Below, piece by piece: positions 17,744-26,285 of a stretch of 64,000 bases of DNA. Position 1 is the first letter of the stretch; every line of letters begins with the position of its first letter. Location: contig NZ_JADOVG010000001.1 of assembly GCF_015752205.1 (NCBI RefSeq), positions 62,001 through 126,000 of the forward strand, written 5' to 3'. Position numbers and translations under genes: made by a program. Under the pieces are notes generated by a model, which worked only from the letters and a program-made list of their open reading frames with translations, made no database searches and was not told the DNA's origin. Source of the stretch: Polaromonas sp. CG_9.7. Its GTDB lineage: Bacteria; Pseudomonadota; Gammaproteobacteria; Burkholderiales; Burkholderiaceae_C.

Positions 17744-17860
17744 TGCTGTGGCGGCCCTGGTGCGCGCATGGGCAGGCACGAACAAGGGGATGACCTTCTG
17801 GCCGTTCCGCTTCGCCTTTGCAGCCGCCCCGAGCTGTTGCGCCAGTCGCCCGTTAAGCAC
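17744..17860 (+). pseudogene. Degenerate copy of the BLUF gene 3' end
   Basis: Matches 16196-16309: the shared run GGGCAGGCACGAACAA, GGATGACC, CCGTTC, CTTCGCCTTT and CAGCC follow in order. The match includes the last ~18 codons of the BLUF gene and about 55 bp past its stop, where the copy has lost the stop codon. The two copies therefore flank the PRISE gene as direct repeats about 1.55 kb apart. Confidence 0.75.
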
Positions 17861-17888
17861 TGAACCTCCAGCAGTTGGCGTTAATCCA

Positions 17889-17964
17889 GTGCGTGGTCAC
17901 GTCTGGCGTCATCTTCGTCACGCTGCCGCAGGACATCGCGCTGACCAATGCCAGGAAGGGCATT
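17889..17964 (+). pseudogene. apbC: Degenerate fragment of an apbC/mrp-like gene
   Basis: Matches apbC 15129-15204 without gaps. Shared blocks are GTCATC, GTCAC, GCCGCA, GACAT, GCGCTG and AAGGGCAT, and the translation (VIFVTLPQDIALTNARKGI) parallels the ApbC segment VIVTTPQDIALLDAKKGI. It is about 25 codons long with no start or continuation. The source could be the neighbouring apbC or another mrp paralogue. Confidence 0.65.
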
Positions 17965-18144
17965 CTTCAGTGAAGGCCGAGGCAAGAAAGCGCAAAAAAA
18001 CATTTTTACAACCCGCATGAGGGGAAACCCTGTTCTTCAAGTCATATAGATGATTTATATTTGTATGGCAGATCAATGCTGCCGCGACTTTCAAATTCAG
18101 GGGCCCCGGTCCCTCGATTGCTTATTCATTCAAGGAGAATTTCA

Positions 18145-18426
18145 GTGATCCATTGCGTATTGCACGAAGAAAAAGACAGCGTGGCTGTCGTTGTCGTTGA
18201 AGGTATTCAGGCCGGTCAGGACATGACGGCCCTGATCCTGGACGATGACCGCACCATCACCATCAAGGCCAATGCGGCCATCCCGATTGGCCATAAGGTG
18301 GCGGTCAAAAGCATGGCCGAAGGCGACACCGTCATCAAGTACGGCACCGATATCGGCAAGGTTGTGGCGGCGATCGCGGTCGGCGACCACGCCCACGTGC
18401 ACAACATCAAGACCAAGCGCTGGTAA
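18145..18426 (+). CDS. suyA: (2R)-sulfolactate sulfo-lyase, alpha subunit
   Basis: Small SAF-domain subunit (93 residues) of the SuyAB lyase, which splits (R)-3-sulfolactate into pyruvate and sulfite. The sequence [20 protein letters not shown], with [21 protein letters not shown] and the ending [10 protein letters not shown], follows the altronate/galactarate dehydratase N-domain pattern and closely recalls SuyA. The start is GTG 18145, because a strong AAGGAG lies 8 bases upstream and homology begins there; the open frame from 18061 is not protein-like. It is followed 49 bp later by suyB. Confidence 0.88.
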   Translation: MIHCVLHEEKDSVAVVVVEGIQAGQDMTALILDDDRTITIKANAAIPIGHKVAVKSMAEGDTVIKYGTDIGKVVAAIAVGDHAHVHNIKTKRW

Positions 18427-18475
18427 ATCAGCTGCCACCCGTCCGCCCATTCAATTCCATCCAAGGCTTTCTCTC

Positions 18476-19651
18476 ATGTCCATCATCGACAAAAACACGA
18501 CTTTCTGGGGCTACCGCCGCGAAAACGGCCGCGTCGGCGTGCGCAACCACGTCATCATCCTGCCGCTGGACGACCTGTCCAACGCTGCAGCCGAAGCCGT
18601 TGCCCATGCGGTCAAGGGCACCATGGCGATTCCGCATCCCTATGGCCGCCTGCAATTCGGCGCCGACCTCGAACTGCATTTCCGCACGCTGATTGGCGCC
18701 GGTTCCAACCCGAACGTCGCCGCCGTGGTGGTGATCGGCATCGAGGACAGCTGGACCAAAAAGGTGGTGGACGGCATTGCCGCCACGGGCAAACCGGTGG
18801 TTGGCTTTGGCATTGAGGGCCATGGCGACCATGAAACCATCATGCGCGCTTCGCAGGCTGCCAAGAAGATGATCCAGCACGCCACGAGCAAGTTTCGCGT
18901 CGAATGCCCGATTGCCGACCTGTGGGTGTCGACCAAGTGCGGTGAATCCGACACGACGTCGGGCTGCGGCGCCAACCCGACGGTGGGCAATGCCTTTGAC
19001 AAGCTGTACGACCTGGGCACCACGCTGGTGTTCGGCGAAACCTCCGAGCTGACCGGGGGCGAACACCTGGTGGCCGCGCGCTGCCGCACCGACAAGGTCC
19101 GCACCGACTTCATGAAGATGTTCGACGACTACCAGGCCATGATCAAGCGCCACGCCACGACCGACCTGTCGGACTCGCAGCCAACCAAGGGCAACATTGC
19201 CGGCGGCCTGACGACCATCGAGGAAAAAGCGCTGGGCAACATCCAGAAAATCGGCAAGAAATGCATGGTCGACGGCGTGCTCGACAAGGCCGAGACCCCT
19301 GACAAGCCGGGCCTGTGGTTCATGGACTCGTCGTCTGCCGCTGCTGAAATGGTCACGCTGTGCGCGGCTTCGGGTTTTGCCGTGCACCTGTTCCCCACCG
19401 GCCAGGGCAACGTCATCGGCAATGCCATCGTGCCGGTCATCAAGATCTGCGCCAACCCGCGCACCGTGCGCCTGATGAGCGAACACATCGACGTGGACTG
19501 CTCGGGCCTGCTGCAGCGCGAACTGACCATGGACGATGCCGGCGACGCGCTGCTCGACATGATGATGCAGACCGTCAATGGCCGCTTCACCTCGGCCGAA
19601 GCGCTGGGACACCGTGAATTCGTCATGACCCGACTGTTCGAGAGCGCGTGA
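18476..19651 (+). CDS. suyB: (2R)-sulfolactate sulfo-lyase, beta subunit
   Basis: Large catalytic subunit (391 residues) of SuyAB, homologous to the C-terminal part of UxaA/GarD dehydratases. The N-terminus [20 protein letters not shown] is typical, followed by [20 protein letters not shown] with the conserved cysteines of the iron-dependent dehydratase family. Length equals known SuyB proteins. Together with SuyA it releases sulfite and pyruvate from (R)-sulfolactate in the cytoplasm. The neighbouring transporter, slcC and comC support sulfolactate over altronate or galactarate. Start 18476 is the first ATG after suyA. Confidence 0.9.
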   Translation: MSIIDKNTTFWGYRRENGRVGVRNHVIILPLDDLSNAAAEAVAHAVKGTMAIPHPYGRLQFGADLELHFRTLIGAGSNPNVAAVVVIGIEDSWTKKVVDGIAATGKPVVGFGIEGHGDHETIMRASQAAKKMIQHATSKFRVECPIADLWVSTKCGESDTTSGCGANPTVGNAFDKLYDLGTTLVFGETSELTGGEHLVAARCRTDKVRTDFMKMFDDYQAMIKRHATTDLSDSQPTKGNIAGGLTTIEEKALGNIQKIGKKCMVDGVLDKAETPDKPGLWFMDSSSAAAEMVTLCAASGFAVHLFPTGQGNVIGNAIVPVIKICANPRTVRLMSEHIDVDCSGLLQRELTMDDAGDALLDMMMQTVNGRFTSAEALGHREFVMTRLFESA

Positions 19652-19770
19652 CATAGCTTCGGGCCATCCCTCCTGCGCGCAAGCGGACACAAGATCCGGG
19701 TGCGCAGGTGAACCACCGCAGGCCTGACCCACTGGTTGGGCCGGCGTTCATATCTACCTGGAGACAAGCC

Positions 19771-20727
19771 ATGGCATACCGCTTTCGCACCACACTGATC
19801 ACCGTCGCCGTTGCCCTCGCGGCACCGCTGACTTTCGCCGCCGGTTATCCGGACAAGACCATCAACTACATCATCCCCTACGGACCAGGCGGCGAATCCG
19901 ACATCTCCGCCCGGCTTCAGGAGTCGGTGTTCAAGAAATTAACCGGCCAGGGCCTGGCGATCCAGTACAAGGCAGGCGCCGGCGGTGCCGCCGCCTGGTC
20001 CCAGCTCAACGGCATGACGGCCGATGGCTACACGGTGATGGGCACCAACCTGCCGCACATCGTGCTGCAGCCGCTGGAAAAAGACGTTGGCTACAAGACC
20101 GATGACCTCACCACGGTGTTCTGGTTTCATTTCACGCCCGACGCTTTGCTGGTGCCCGCCGACAGCCCCATCAAGAACCTGAAGGATTACATTCAGGCGG
20201 CGAAGAAGTCGCCGGGCGCGACCACGCTGTCGGGCTCGGGCACGAACTCGGCCAACCATCTGGCGCAGCGCCAGTTCGACAAGATGGCGGGCATCAAGAC
20301 CACCTACATCCCGTTTGGCGGCACAGGCGCCTCCAACACCGCGCTGCTGGGCAAGCAGGTCAGCGGCAGCTGGGGCTACACCTCGGTGCAGATGTCGCTC
20401 GGCAACCAGGTCCGCTGCCTGGCGGTGGCGATGGAGCAACGCCATCCCCAGTTGCCGGACTGTCCGACCTTCAAGGAGGAGGGGTTCAATCTGGTCGGTG
20501 GTGCGTACCGCGGCGTAGCGGTACCCAAGTCCACACCGGTCGACATCCAGAACAAGCTTGCGGCCGATCTGGCCAAGGTCAATGCCGACCCGGAATTCAT
20601 CCGCAAGATGGAAGAAAGCGGTTTTGCCATGCTCAACGTCGGTCCGGCCCAGATGGGTGCATTCATGACCGAGGTGAAGGGCCGCTATGGGGCACTGGCC
20701 AAGGAAATGGGCATCGTCAAAAAGTAA
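19771..20727 (+). CDS. Tripartite tricarboxylate-type transporter, periplasmic binding protein
   Basis: Periplasmic Bug/TctC-family receptor of 318 residues. It has a Sec signal peptide (TTLITVAVALAAPLTFAAGYP, cleavage near residue 24) and the family hallmark YPDKTINYIIPYGPGGESD. It is followed by TctA- and TctB-type membrane genes, so all three components are present. Position between suyB and slcC points to sulfolactate as ligand; in other bacteria a transporter of this class in sulfolactate clusters is, from memory, called SlcHFG. An ACCTGGAGA ribosome site precedes ATG 19771; the frame from 19708 upstream is non-conserved. Confidence 0.88.
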   Translation: MAYRFRTTLITVAVALAAPLTFAAGYPDKTINYIIPYGPGGESDISARLQESVFKKLTGQGLAIQYKAGAGGAAAWSQLNGMTADGYTVMGTNLPHIVLQPLEKDVGYKTDDLTTVFWFHFTPDALLVPADSPIKNLKDYIQAAKKSPGATTLSGSGTNSANHLAQRQFDKMAGIKTTYIPFGGTGASNTALLGKQVSGSWGYTSVQMSLGNQVRCLAVAMEQRHPQLPDCPTFKEEGFNLVGGAYRGVAVPKSTPVDIQNKLAADLAKVNADPEFIRKMEESGFAMLNVGPAQMGAFMTEVKGRYGALAKEMGIVKK

Positions 20728-20818
20728 CACCGCCAGGCCCGGCGCCGGATGAACCCTGCGCCGCACCCCTGGATGCCGGTTTATTTTTGTTTCCTGAACC
20801 AGTCCGTAGAGGAGTTCC

Positions 20819-22324
20819 ATGGGCAGTCTTGACTACTTGCTGGCGGCGCTGACGCCGCTCAATCTGTTGCTGGCATTGGGCGGCGTCTTTGCCGGCACCG
20901 TCATCGGCGCCTTGCCGGGCCTGACCGCCACCATGGCGGTGGCCGTGCTGGTGCCGTTCACATTCACCATGGCGCCGGCCGCCGCGCTGATTGCACTCGG
21001 GGCGATCTACACCGGCGCGATCTATGGCGGTGCCTACGCTGCGGTGCTGCTCAACACGCCGGGCACGCCGTCATCGATTGCCACCACATTCGACGGTTAC
21101 CCGATGGCACGCAACGGCGATGGCGACCTGGCCCTGACGCTGGCCTGCCTGTCTTCGGTCGCCGGGGGCCTGGTGGGGGCTGCCTTTTTGCTGGTGATGG
21201 CGCCGCCCATGGCCACCGTGGCCCTGAAGTTCGGGCCTGTCGAGTATTTCTGGCTGGGGTTGTTCGGCCTCACGCTGATCGCCTCGCTCGGCGAAGGCAG
21301 CACCATCAAGGGCTTGATTGGCGGCGGCCTCGGGCTGCTGCTGTCAATGGTCGGTGTGGCCGAGGTCGGCGGCGACATCCGTTACGTGGGCGAGTTCAAA
21401 TCCCTGCTGGGCGGCATCGACGTGGTGTCGGCGCTGATCGGGCTGTACTGCATACCGGTGCTGATCGATCTGGTAGCCACACCGGTGGCGCACCTGAAGA
21501 CCGGCTCGCAGGTCGCCAGTTTCAGGCTGAAGGAAGCCGTCGGCATCATCAAGCGCTCCAAGTTCAACCTGGTGCGCAGTTCCATCATCGGCACTGTGGT
21601 CGGCATTCTGCCGGGCGCGGGCGGCTCCATCGCCTCGCTGGTGTCGTATTCGGAAGCGAAACGCTCATCCCCCCGAAGCGAAAACTTCGGCAAAGGTGAG
21701 CCCGACGGCCTCGTGGCGACCGAGTCTGCCAACAACGCCACTGTAGGTGGCGGCTTCATCCCGACACTGGTGCTCGGCATTCCCGGCACACCACCGGACG
21801 CGATCATTCTGGGTGCGCTCTTGGTGCAGGGCATCCGGACCGGCCCCACCCTGTTCACCGAACAGGCGCCGATCGTCTACACCTTCATATGGGGGTTGAT
21901 CCTGGCCACCCTCATCATGCTGCCGGTGGGCTTGCTGGTCGGGCGCTTCGCGTTCCGCTCCATCCTGGCCATTCCCAAGGCGGTGCTGGTGCCCTCGGTG
22001 GCGCTGATGACCGTGCTGGGCAGCTATGCGGTGCACAACAACGTGCACGAAGTGCAGCAGATGGTGGTGCTCGGCGTGCTGGCCTGGGGTGTGAGCCGCT
22101 TGGGTTTCAGCGCCTCGCCCATCGTGCTCGGCCTGATTCTGGGCTCCATTGCCGAGCGCGGTTATGTGCAGGGCTACCTGATCGGTGGCGCGCGTGGCAG
22201 CGTGATGGCCGAATTCTTTGCGCGGCCGATTTCGCTGGCCATTATTTTCTTTATCGTGCTTGGATTGCTGTGGCCCCTGTGGGCGGCGCGGCGGGCGCGC
22301 CTCACGGAGGCCAACAATGGCTGA
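20819..22324 (+). CDS. Tripartite tricarboxylate-type transporter, large membrane subunit (TctA-like)
   Basis: Inner-membrane permease of 501 residues with about a dozen hydrophobic helices. The TctA signatures are clear: LGGVFAGTVIGALPGLTATM near the N-terminus, YGGAYAAVLLNTPGTPSSIA, and the second-half repeat GILPGAGGSIASLVSYSEAK with GIPGTPPDAIILGAL. It drives ion-coupled uptake together with the small TctB subunit and the periplasmic receptor. The GAGGAG sequence before ATG 20819 is a good ribosome site. Its stop overlaps the tctB start by 8 bases (ATGGCTGA), which suggests coupled translation. Confidence 0.92.
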   Translation: MGSLDYLLAALTPLNLLLALGGVFAGTVIGALPGLTATMAVAVLVPFTFTMAPAAALIALGAIYTGAIYGGAYAAVLLNTPGTPSSIATTFDGYPMARNGDGDLALTLACLSSVAGGLVGAAFLLVMAPPMATVALKFGPVEYFWLGLFGLTLIASLGEGSTIKGLIGGGLGLLLSMVGVAEVGGDIRYVGEFKSLLGGIDVVSALIGLYCIPVLIDLVATPVAHLKTGSQVASFRLKEAVGIIKRSKFNLVRSSIIGTVVGILPGAGGSIASLVSYSEAKRSSPRSENFGKGEPDGLVATESANNATVGGGFIPTLVLGIPGTPPDAIILGALLVQGIRTGPTLFTEQAPIVYTFIWGLILATLIMLPVGLLVGRFAFRSILAIPKAVLVPSVALMTVLGSYAVHNNVHEVQQMVVLGVLAWGVSRLGFSASPIVLGLILGSIAERGYVQGYLIGGARGSVMAEFFARPISLAIIFFIVLGLLWPLWAARRARLTEANNG

Positions 22325-22757
22325 ACAACGTCCCGACATTCCAGGCGCCATCGGCAGTGCCCTGATGGTGCTGGTCGGCGCTGGCGCCATCTGGGCTTCG
22401 CGCGACTACTCTGACCTGGGCGCCGTGTTCCCGCGCACCGTGGGCGCGCTGCTGGTCATTCTGGGCATCGTCTATATCGTGCTGGTGGTGCTCAAGCGTA
22501 CCCGGCGTGGCGCAGCGGTCGACGGATCGTCCCTTCGCCGCGCGCTGGTGGCCCTCGTCATGCTGGCCTGGGGCTTCGCGCTTGGCCCCCTGGGTTTTTT
22601 GCCTGCAGGTGTAGCGGCGATGGCCGCGTTGCTGCTGATTGCCCACCACGACCGCTGGACACTGCGCACCGCGATGGGCTATAGCTTGTCCGCCGCGACG
22701 GTGATCGTCCTGCTGTACGCCCTGTTCAAACACGTGCTGCAGGTGCCCCTGCCTTGA
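22317..22757 (+). CDS. Tripartite tricarboxylate-type transporter, small membrane subunit (TctB-like)
   Basis: Small membrane protein of 146 residues with four hydrophobic segments (IGSALMVLVGAGAIWASRD; GALLVILGIVYIVLVVL; ALVALVMLAWGFALGPLGFL; ATVIVLLYALFKHVL). The motif FPRTVGALLVILG is typical of TctB. It begins inside the last codons of the TctA-like gene (8-base overlap), which fixes the start at 22317. It completes the three-component importer of the sulfolactate cluster. Sequence of this subunit is poorly conserved, so position and topology carry most of the evidence. Confidence 0.88.
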   Translation: MAEQRPDIPGAIGSALMVLVGAGAIWASRDYSDLGAVFPRTVGALLVILGIVYIVLVVLKRTRRGAAVDGSSLRRALVALVMLAWGFALGPLGFLPAGVAAMAALLLIAHHDRWTLRTAMGYSLSAATVIVLLYALFKHVLQVPLP

Positions 22758-22815
22758 ATGCAGCGCCTCTGGCACGAGACGATTTTTTTTATTCAACCAG
22801 GCTCAAGAACCCAAC

Positions 22816-23742
22816 ATGCAAATAGTGATCTCTGAATTCATGGACGAAAGCGCAGTCGCGCAGTTGCAAGCCCAGCACGATGTGGTGTTTGACCCCACAC
22901 TGGTCGACGACATGCCGCGCTTGCTGCAACTGGCGCAGACCGCCGACGCGCTCATCGTGCGCAATCGCACCCAGGTGCGCGGCGAATTGCTGGCCGCGCT
23001 GGCGCGTTGCAAGGTGATCGGCCGCCTGGGCGTGGGCCTGGACAACATCGACGTGAGCGCCTGCGAAGCACGCGGCATGCAGGTGATCCCTGCCACCGGC
23101 GCCAACGCCCTGGCTGTTGCCGAGTATGTGATTGGCACTGCCATGGTGCTGCTGCGCGGCGTTTACCTGTCCAGCGCGGCCGTGGCCAGCGGCACATGGC
23201 CGCGACCGGCTTTGTCCAATGGGCGTGAAATCTCCGGTACCTGCCTGGGGCTCGTGGGCTTTGGCGGCATCGGCAGGCTCACCGCCAAACTGGCGCAAGG
23301 TCTGGGCATGACCGTCATGGCGCACGACCCGATGCTGGCAGCCGACAACCCGGTCTGGGCCGAAAGCGGTGTGCAATGCGCCTCCTTCGAAGACCTTTTA
23401 AGCCAGGCCGATGTCGTCAGCCTGCATGTGCCATTGACACCCGGCACGGCCAACATGCTGTCGGCCGAACGCATTGCAGGCATGAAGCCCGGCGCCATCG
23501 TGATCAATACCTCCCGGGGCGGCATTGCCGACGAGCGGGCGGTGGCGGCGGCCTTGCGCGAGAGCCGCCTTGGCGGCGCAGCGTTTGACGTGTTCGAGTC
23601 CGAGCCGCTGGGTGCCGGCTCTGCCTGGGAGGGCTGCCCGAATGCCATCCTCACGCCGCATGTGGCCGGTGTCACCGCCGAATCCAATGTGCGCGTCTCC
23701 ACCCTGATTGCGGCCGCCGTGGCCCGCGCCCTGAAAGCCTGA
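22816..23742 (+). CDS. slcC: (S)-sulfolactate dehydrogenase (D-2-hydroxyacid dehydrogenase family)
   Basis: NAD-dependent oxidoreductase of 308 residues. It has the D-2-hydroxyacid dehydrogenase fold: the NAD-binding loop GLVGFGGIGRLTAKLAQGLG near 145, catalytic Arg in NTSRGGIADE, Glu in FDVFESEP, and His in LTPHVAGVT. Its N-terminus MQIVISEFMDESAV resembles SlcC, which oxidises (S)-sulfolactate to sulfopyruvate. ComC, encoded 5 bp downstream, reduces sulfopyruvate to the (R) form. The pair therefore acts as a two-enzyme racemase feeding SuyAB. Substrate is inferred from context; other D-hydroxyacid substrates are possible in isolation. Confidence 0.85.
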   Translation: MQIVISEFMDESAVAQLQAQHDVVFDPTLVDDMPRLLQLAQTADALIVRNRTQVRGELLAALARCKVIGRLGVGLDNIDVSACEARGMQVIPATGANALAVAEYVIGTAMVLLRGVYLSSAAVASGTWPRPALSNGREISGTCLGLVGFGGIGRLTAKLAQGLGMTVMAHDPMLAADNPVWAESGVQCASFEDLLSQADVVSLHVPLTPGTANMLSAERIAGMKPGAIVINTSRGGIADERAVAAALRESRLGGAAFDVFESEPLGAGSAWEGCPNAILTPHVAGVTAESNVRVSTLIAAAVARALKA

Positions 23743-23747
23743 CCCCC

Positions 23748-24743
23748 ATGCTGCACTCGTACGAAGAACTCAACACCCTGGTCCAGGACGCATTGACCCA
23801 CGCCGGCGCATCGCCCGCCCAGGCCAGTGCCACGGCACTTGCCCTGGTGGCAGCCGAAGCCAGCGGCCTGCCGTCGCATGGCCTGTCACGCGTCACCATG
23901 TATGTGGCCCACCTCAAGGCGGGGCGCGTGCTCGGCGATGCCGTGCCGGCGATCAGGAACCAGCGTGCCAGCGCCGTGCTGGTCGATGCTTGTAACGGTT
24001 TTGCCTTTCCGGCCTGCCGCCTGGCCATCGACGAAGCGATTGCACGCGCGGCGCAAACCGGCATTGCCATTGCCGCTGTCACCAACAGCCACCATTTCGG
24101 CATGGCGTCGTACCACCTGGACGCCGTCGCCAGTGCCGGCATGGTGGGCATTGCCTGCGGCAATTCGCCTGCGGCCATGCCGGCGGCGGGCGGCAAGCGG
24201 CCGATTTTCGGCACCAACCCGATCGCCGCCATCTTTCCACGCGAAGGCAGGCACCCGGTCAGCATCGACCTGTCGCTGTCCGAGGTGGCGCGCGGCAAAC
24301 TGATGGTGGCGGCCAAAAAAGGCGAAGCCATTCCACTGGGCTGGGCACTGGACGCAGACGGCAACCCGACCACCGACCCGAAAAAAGGCCTGGAAGGCTC
24401 GATGCTGCCGATGGGCGGCGTGAAGGGGGCGATGCTGGCGCTGATGGTCGAGCTGTTGGTGACCACGCTGACCGGCGCGCATTTTGGCGCCGAAGCCGAC
24501 ACCTTTTTCGTCGATGAAGGCAACCAGCCCCGGCTGGGCCAGGCCTTCATCGTGATTGATCCGGGCGCGCTGGGCGGCACGGCGGTGTACGGCGAGCGGA
24601 TTGAAGCCCTGCTGGCGGCCATGCTGGTGGACGAGGGCGTGCGGCTTCCCGGGCAACGCCGGTTCGACCTGATGGCCCGGGCCGATGCTTCAGGCATTGA
24701 CGTGTCCCAGGCGACGCTCGACGCCATCAAGGCCTTGCGCTGA
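23748..24743 (+). CDS. comC: (R)-sulfolactate dehydrogenase (sulfopyruvate reductase), Ldh2/MDH2 family
   Basis: 331-residue member of the malate/L-lactate dehydrogenase family with the unusual (non-Rossmann) fold. The recognisable features are LPSHGLSRVTMYV near residue 45, the active-site TNSHHFGMASYHLD near 115-128, and GTNPIAAIFP near 154. In the sulfolactate pathway ComC interconverts sulfopyruvate and (R)-sulfolactate with NAD(P)H. Only 5 bp separate it from slcC, so the two are translated from one message. The rest of the cluster upstream (suyAB and transporter) makes this assignment strong relative to general malate or ureidoglycolate dehydrogenases. Confidence 0.85.
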   Translation: MLHSYEELNTLVQDALTHAGASPAQASATALALVAAEASGLPSHGLSRVTMYVAHLKAGRVLGDAVPAIRNQRASAVLVDACNGFAFPACRLAIDEAIARAAQTGIAIAAVTNSHHFGMASYHLDAVASAGMVGIACGNSPAAMPAAGGKRPIFGTNPIAAIFPREGRHPVSIDLSLSEVARGKLMVAAKKGEAIPLGWALDADGNPTTDPKKGLEGSMLPMGGVKGAMLALMVELLVTTLTGAHFGAEADTFFVDEGNQPRLGQAFIVIDPGALGGTAVYGERIEALLAAMLVDEGVRLPGQRRFDLMARADASGIDVSQATLDAIKALR

Positions 24744-25008
24744 ACGCGAAACCAGGGCTTTTACAATCGCCCTGTGCCAGCACCGTCTTCAGGATTTGTT
24801 GTCCTCCCCGGACGCACAAAGTGCTGGCTTGAGTAGCAATCAACCCGTGAACAAGGCCTTATCGTGAACAAAAAAGCAGCCAGCCCAGAGCCTTCCGCTC
24901 TTTGGACTTCATGAGCACCTGCCCGGGGGGGTGTCGCCTTGCCAGGGTCGCCACTGGCGCCCCGCTGAGTGGCAAATTCGCAATGGCTTCCAGCGGCAAG
25001 CCTTGACC

Positions 25009-25719
25009 ATGCTTTACCGTCAAGTCAAGCGGCAGTTGATTGCAGATATTCAGTCCGGTGCTGCCGCGCCCGGTGTGGCGCTGCCCAATGAAACCGAGCT
25101 TGCCCGGCGTTTTGAAGTGTCCATCGGCACCGTGCGGCGTGCCGTGGATGAGCTGGTGGCCGAGCATGTGCTGGTGCGCCAGCAGGGACGCGGCACCTTT
25201 GTCGGCAAGCTGGACCGCGAGCGCTTCTTGTTTCATTTTTTCAAGATCGCCGGACGTGACGGCGTCAGCGAATTTCCGGAGGTGCGCCTGCAGTCGTTCA
25301 CCCGGTCCCGCGCCACGCGGGAAGAAGCGCAGGCACTGGGCCTGCATGGCACGCAGTCGGTGTTTTGCATTGACAACGTGCTGCTGCTCAAGGGCCGGCC
25401 CGTCATTCATGACCATGTCGTCATCGCCACGACCATGTTTCCCGGCTTGACCCAAGACCTTTTCAACACACGCAACTCCACCATTTACGGGCTTTACCAG
25501 TCTGCCTTTGGCATCACGATCGTTGAGGCCGACGAACGGGTGCGCGCCGAGCTGCTCAGCCTTGAAAGTGCCCGATTGCTCGGCCTGCCTGCCGGCATGC
25601 CGGTGCTGCGCATCGAACGCGTGGCCTACACCTTTGACCGCAAGCCCGCCGAATTCCGTATTTCCGTGGTCGACACGCGCGATGTTGACTATGTGTCGCG
25701 CATGCGCGACGCCGCTTGA
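25009..25719 (+). CDS. GntR/HutC-type transcription regulator with UTRA domain
   Basis: DNA-binding regulator of about 236 residues. The N-terminal winged helix (LYRQVKRQLIADIQSG, then LPNETELARRFEVSIGTVRR and RQQGRGTFVGK) is followed by a UTRA ligand-binding domain (LGLPAGMPVLRIERVAYTFD). It is oriented with the sulfolactate genes and 265 bp downstream of comC. It most likely senses sulfolactate or a relative, or controls the two Lin0512 genes that follow; known sulfolactate regulators I recall are of other families. ATG 25009 is the conserved start; the frame is open to 24931 with non-conserved residues. Confidence 0.85.
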   Translation: MLYRQVKRQLIADIQSGAAAPGVALPNETELARRFEVSIGTVRRAVDELVAEHVLVRQQGRGTFVGKLDRERFLFHFFKIAGRDGVSEFPEVRLQSFTRSRATREEAQALGLHGTQSVFCIDNVLLLKGRPVIHDHVVIATTMFPGLTQDLFNTRNSTIYGLYQSAFGITIVEADERVRAELLSLESARLLGLPAGMPVLRIERVAYTFDRKPAEFRISVVDTRDVDYVSRMRDAA

Positions 25720-25931
25720 TCCAAACTGCCAGAACTGCCTTTGACCGCTTCAAGCGCAGTGGCAGCCAGACACCAGGCGGCACAGCCGGGCGCTGGGCAA
25801 TGCAGCAAAAACAGCCACGCCATAGTCATCCACAGCGGGGCACTCACAAAATTCCAGCCCATCCCGATTGGCACAAAGGCCAGTATCCAGGCCATGCCGA
25901 CAGCCCGTTTTTACTGAAAGGAGCATGAAAC

Positions 25932-26285
25932 ATGGCGAAAAAAAGAGTGGTGAGCCAGTTCGGCATGGGCACGTCGATTCGCAGCCTCGATTACACCGAA
26001 GCGGCGGCGCGGGCCATTCGCGATGCGCTGTGGCACAACTCGCTGAATGTGGCCGAAGCCTTTGGTTTCCCCCGCGAGGCAATGATCATCGACGTCGAGA
26101 TCGGGGTGCAGCAGCCGGACGCGGTGGACATTGACGCGCTGCTGAAGGTTTTCCCCTACGGCCAGCCGAGCATCACCGTGGTCAAGGGCGGGCTCGACAT
26201 CCCCAAGCCGGGTGGCGACAGCATCAGTGTCATGGCCCATGCGGCCATCCTCGTTTCCTTTGACATGGAGCCGGCAAATGGCTGA
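25932..26285 (+). CDS. Lin0512 family protein, first copy
   Basis: 117-residue soluble protein. The segments SIRSLDYTEAAARAIRDALW, IGVQQPDAVDIDALL and GGLDIPKPGGDSISVMAHAA fit the small Lin0512 family of conserved proteins with no established function. No signal peptide or membrane helix is present. GAAAGGAGC precedes the ATG. Its stop overlaps the next gene's start by 8 bases (ATGGCTGA), and that gene encodes a paralogue of about one third identity. The two probably form a hetero-oligomer. Location behind the sulfolactate regulator hints at a role in that pathway, but this is only context. Confidence 0.75.
   Translation: MAKKRVVSQFGMGTSIRSLDYTEAAARAIRDALWHNSLNVAEAFGFPREAMIIDVEIGVQQPDAVDIDALLKVFPYGQPSITVVKGGLDIPKPGGDSISVMAHAAILVSFDMEPANG

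Noticed and set aside
25689-25895. Minus-strand frame with hydrophobic segments (IGMGWNFVSAPLWM) between the regulator and Lin0512 genes
   Set aside because: It reads as a short membrane-like peptide, but there is no start context or family match and it overlaps the end of the regulator gene. I could not show it is a remnant of a sulfite exporter.
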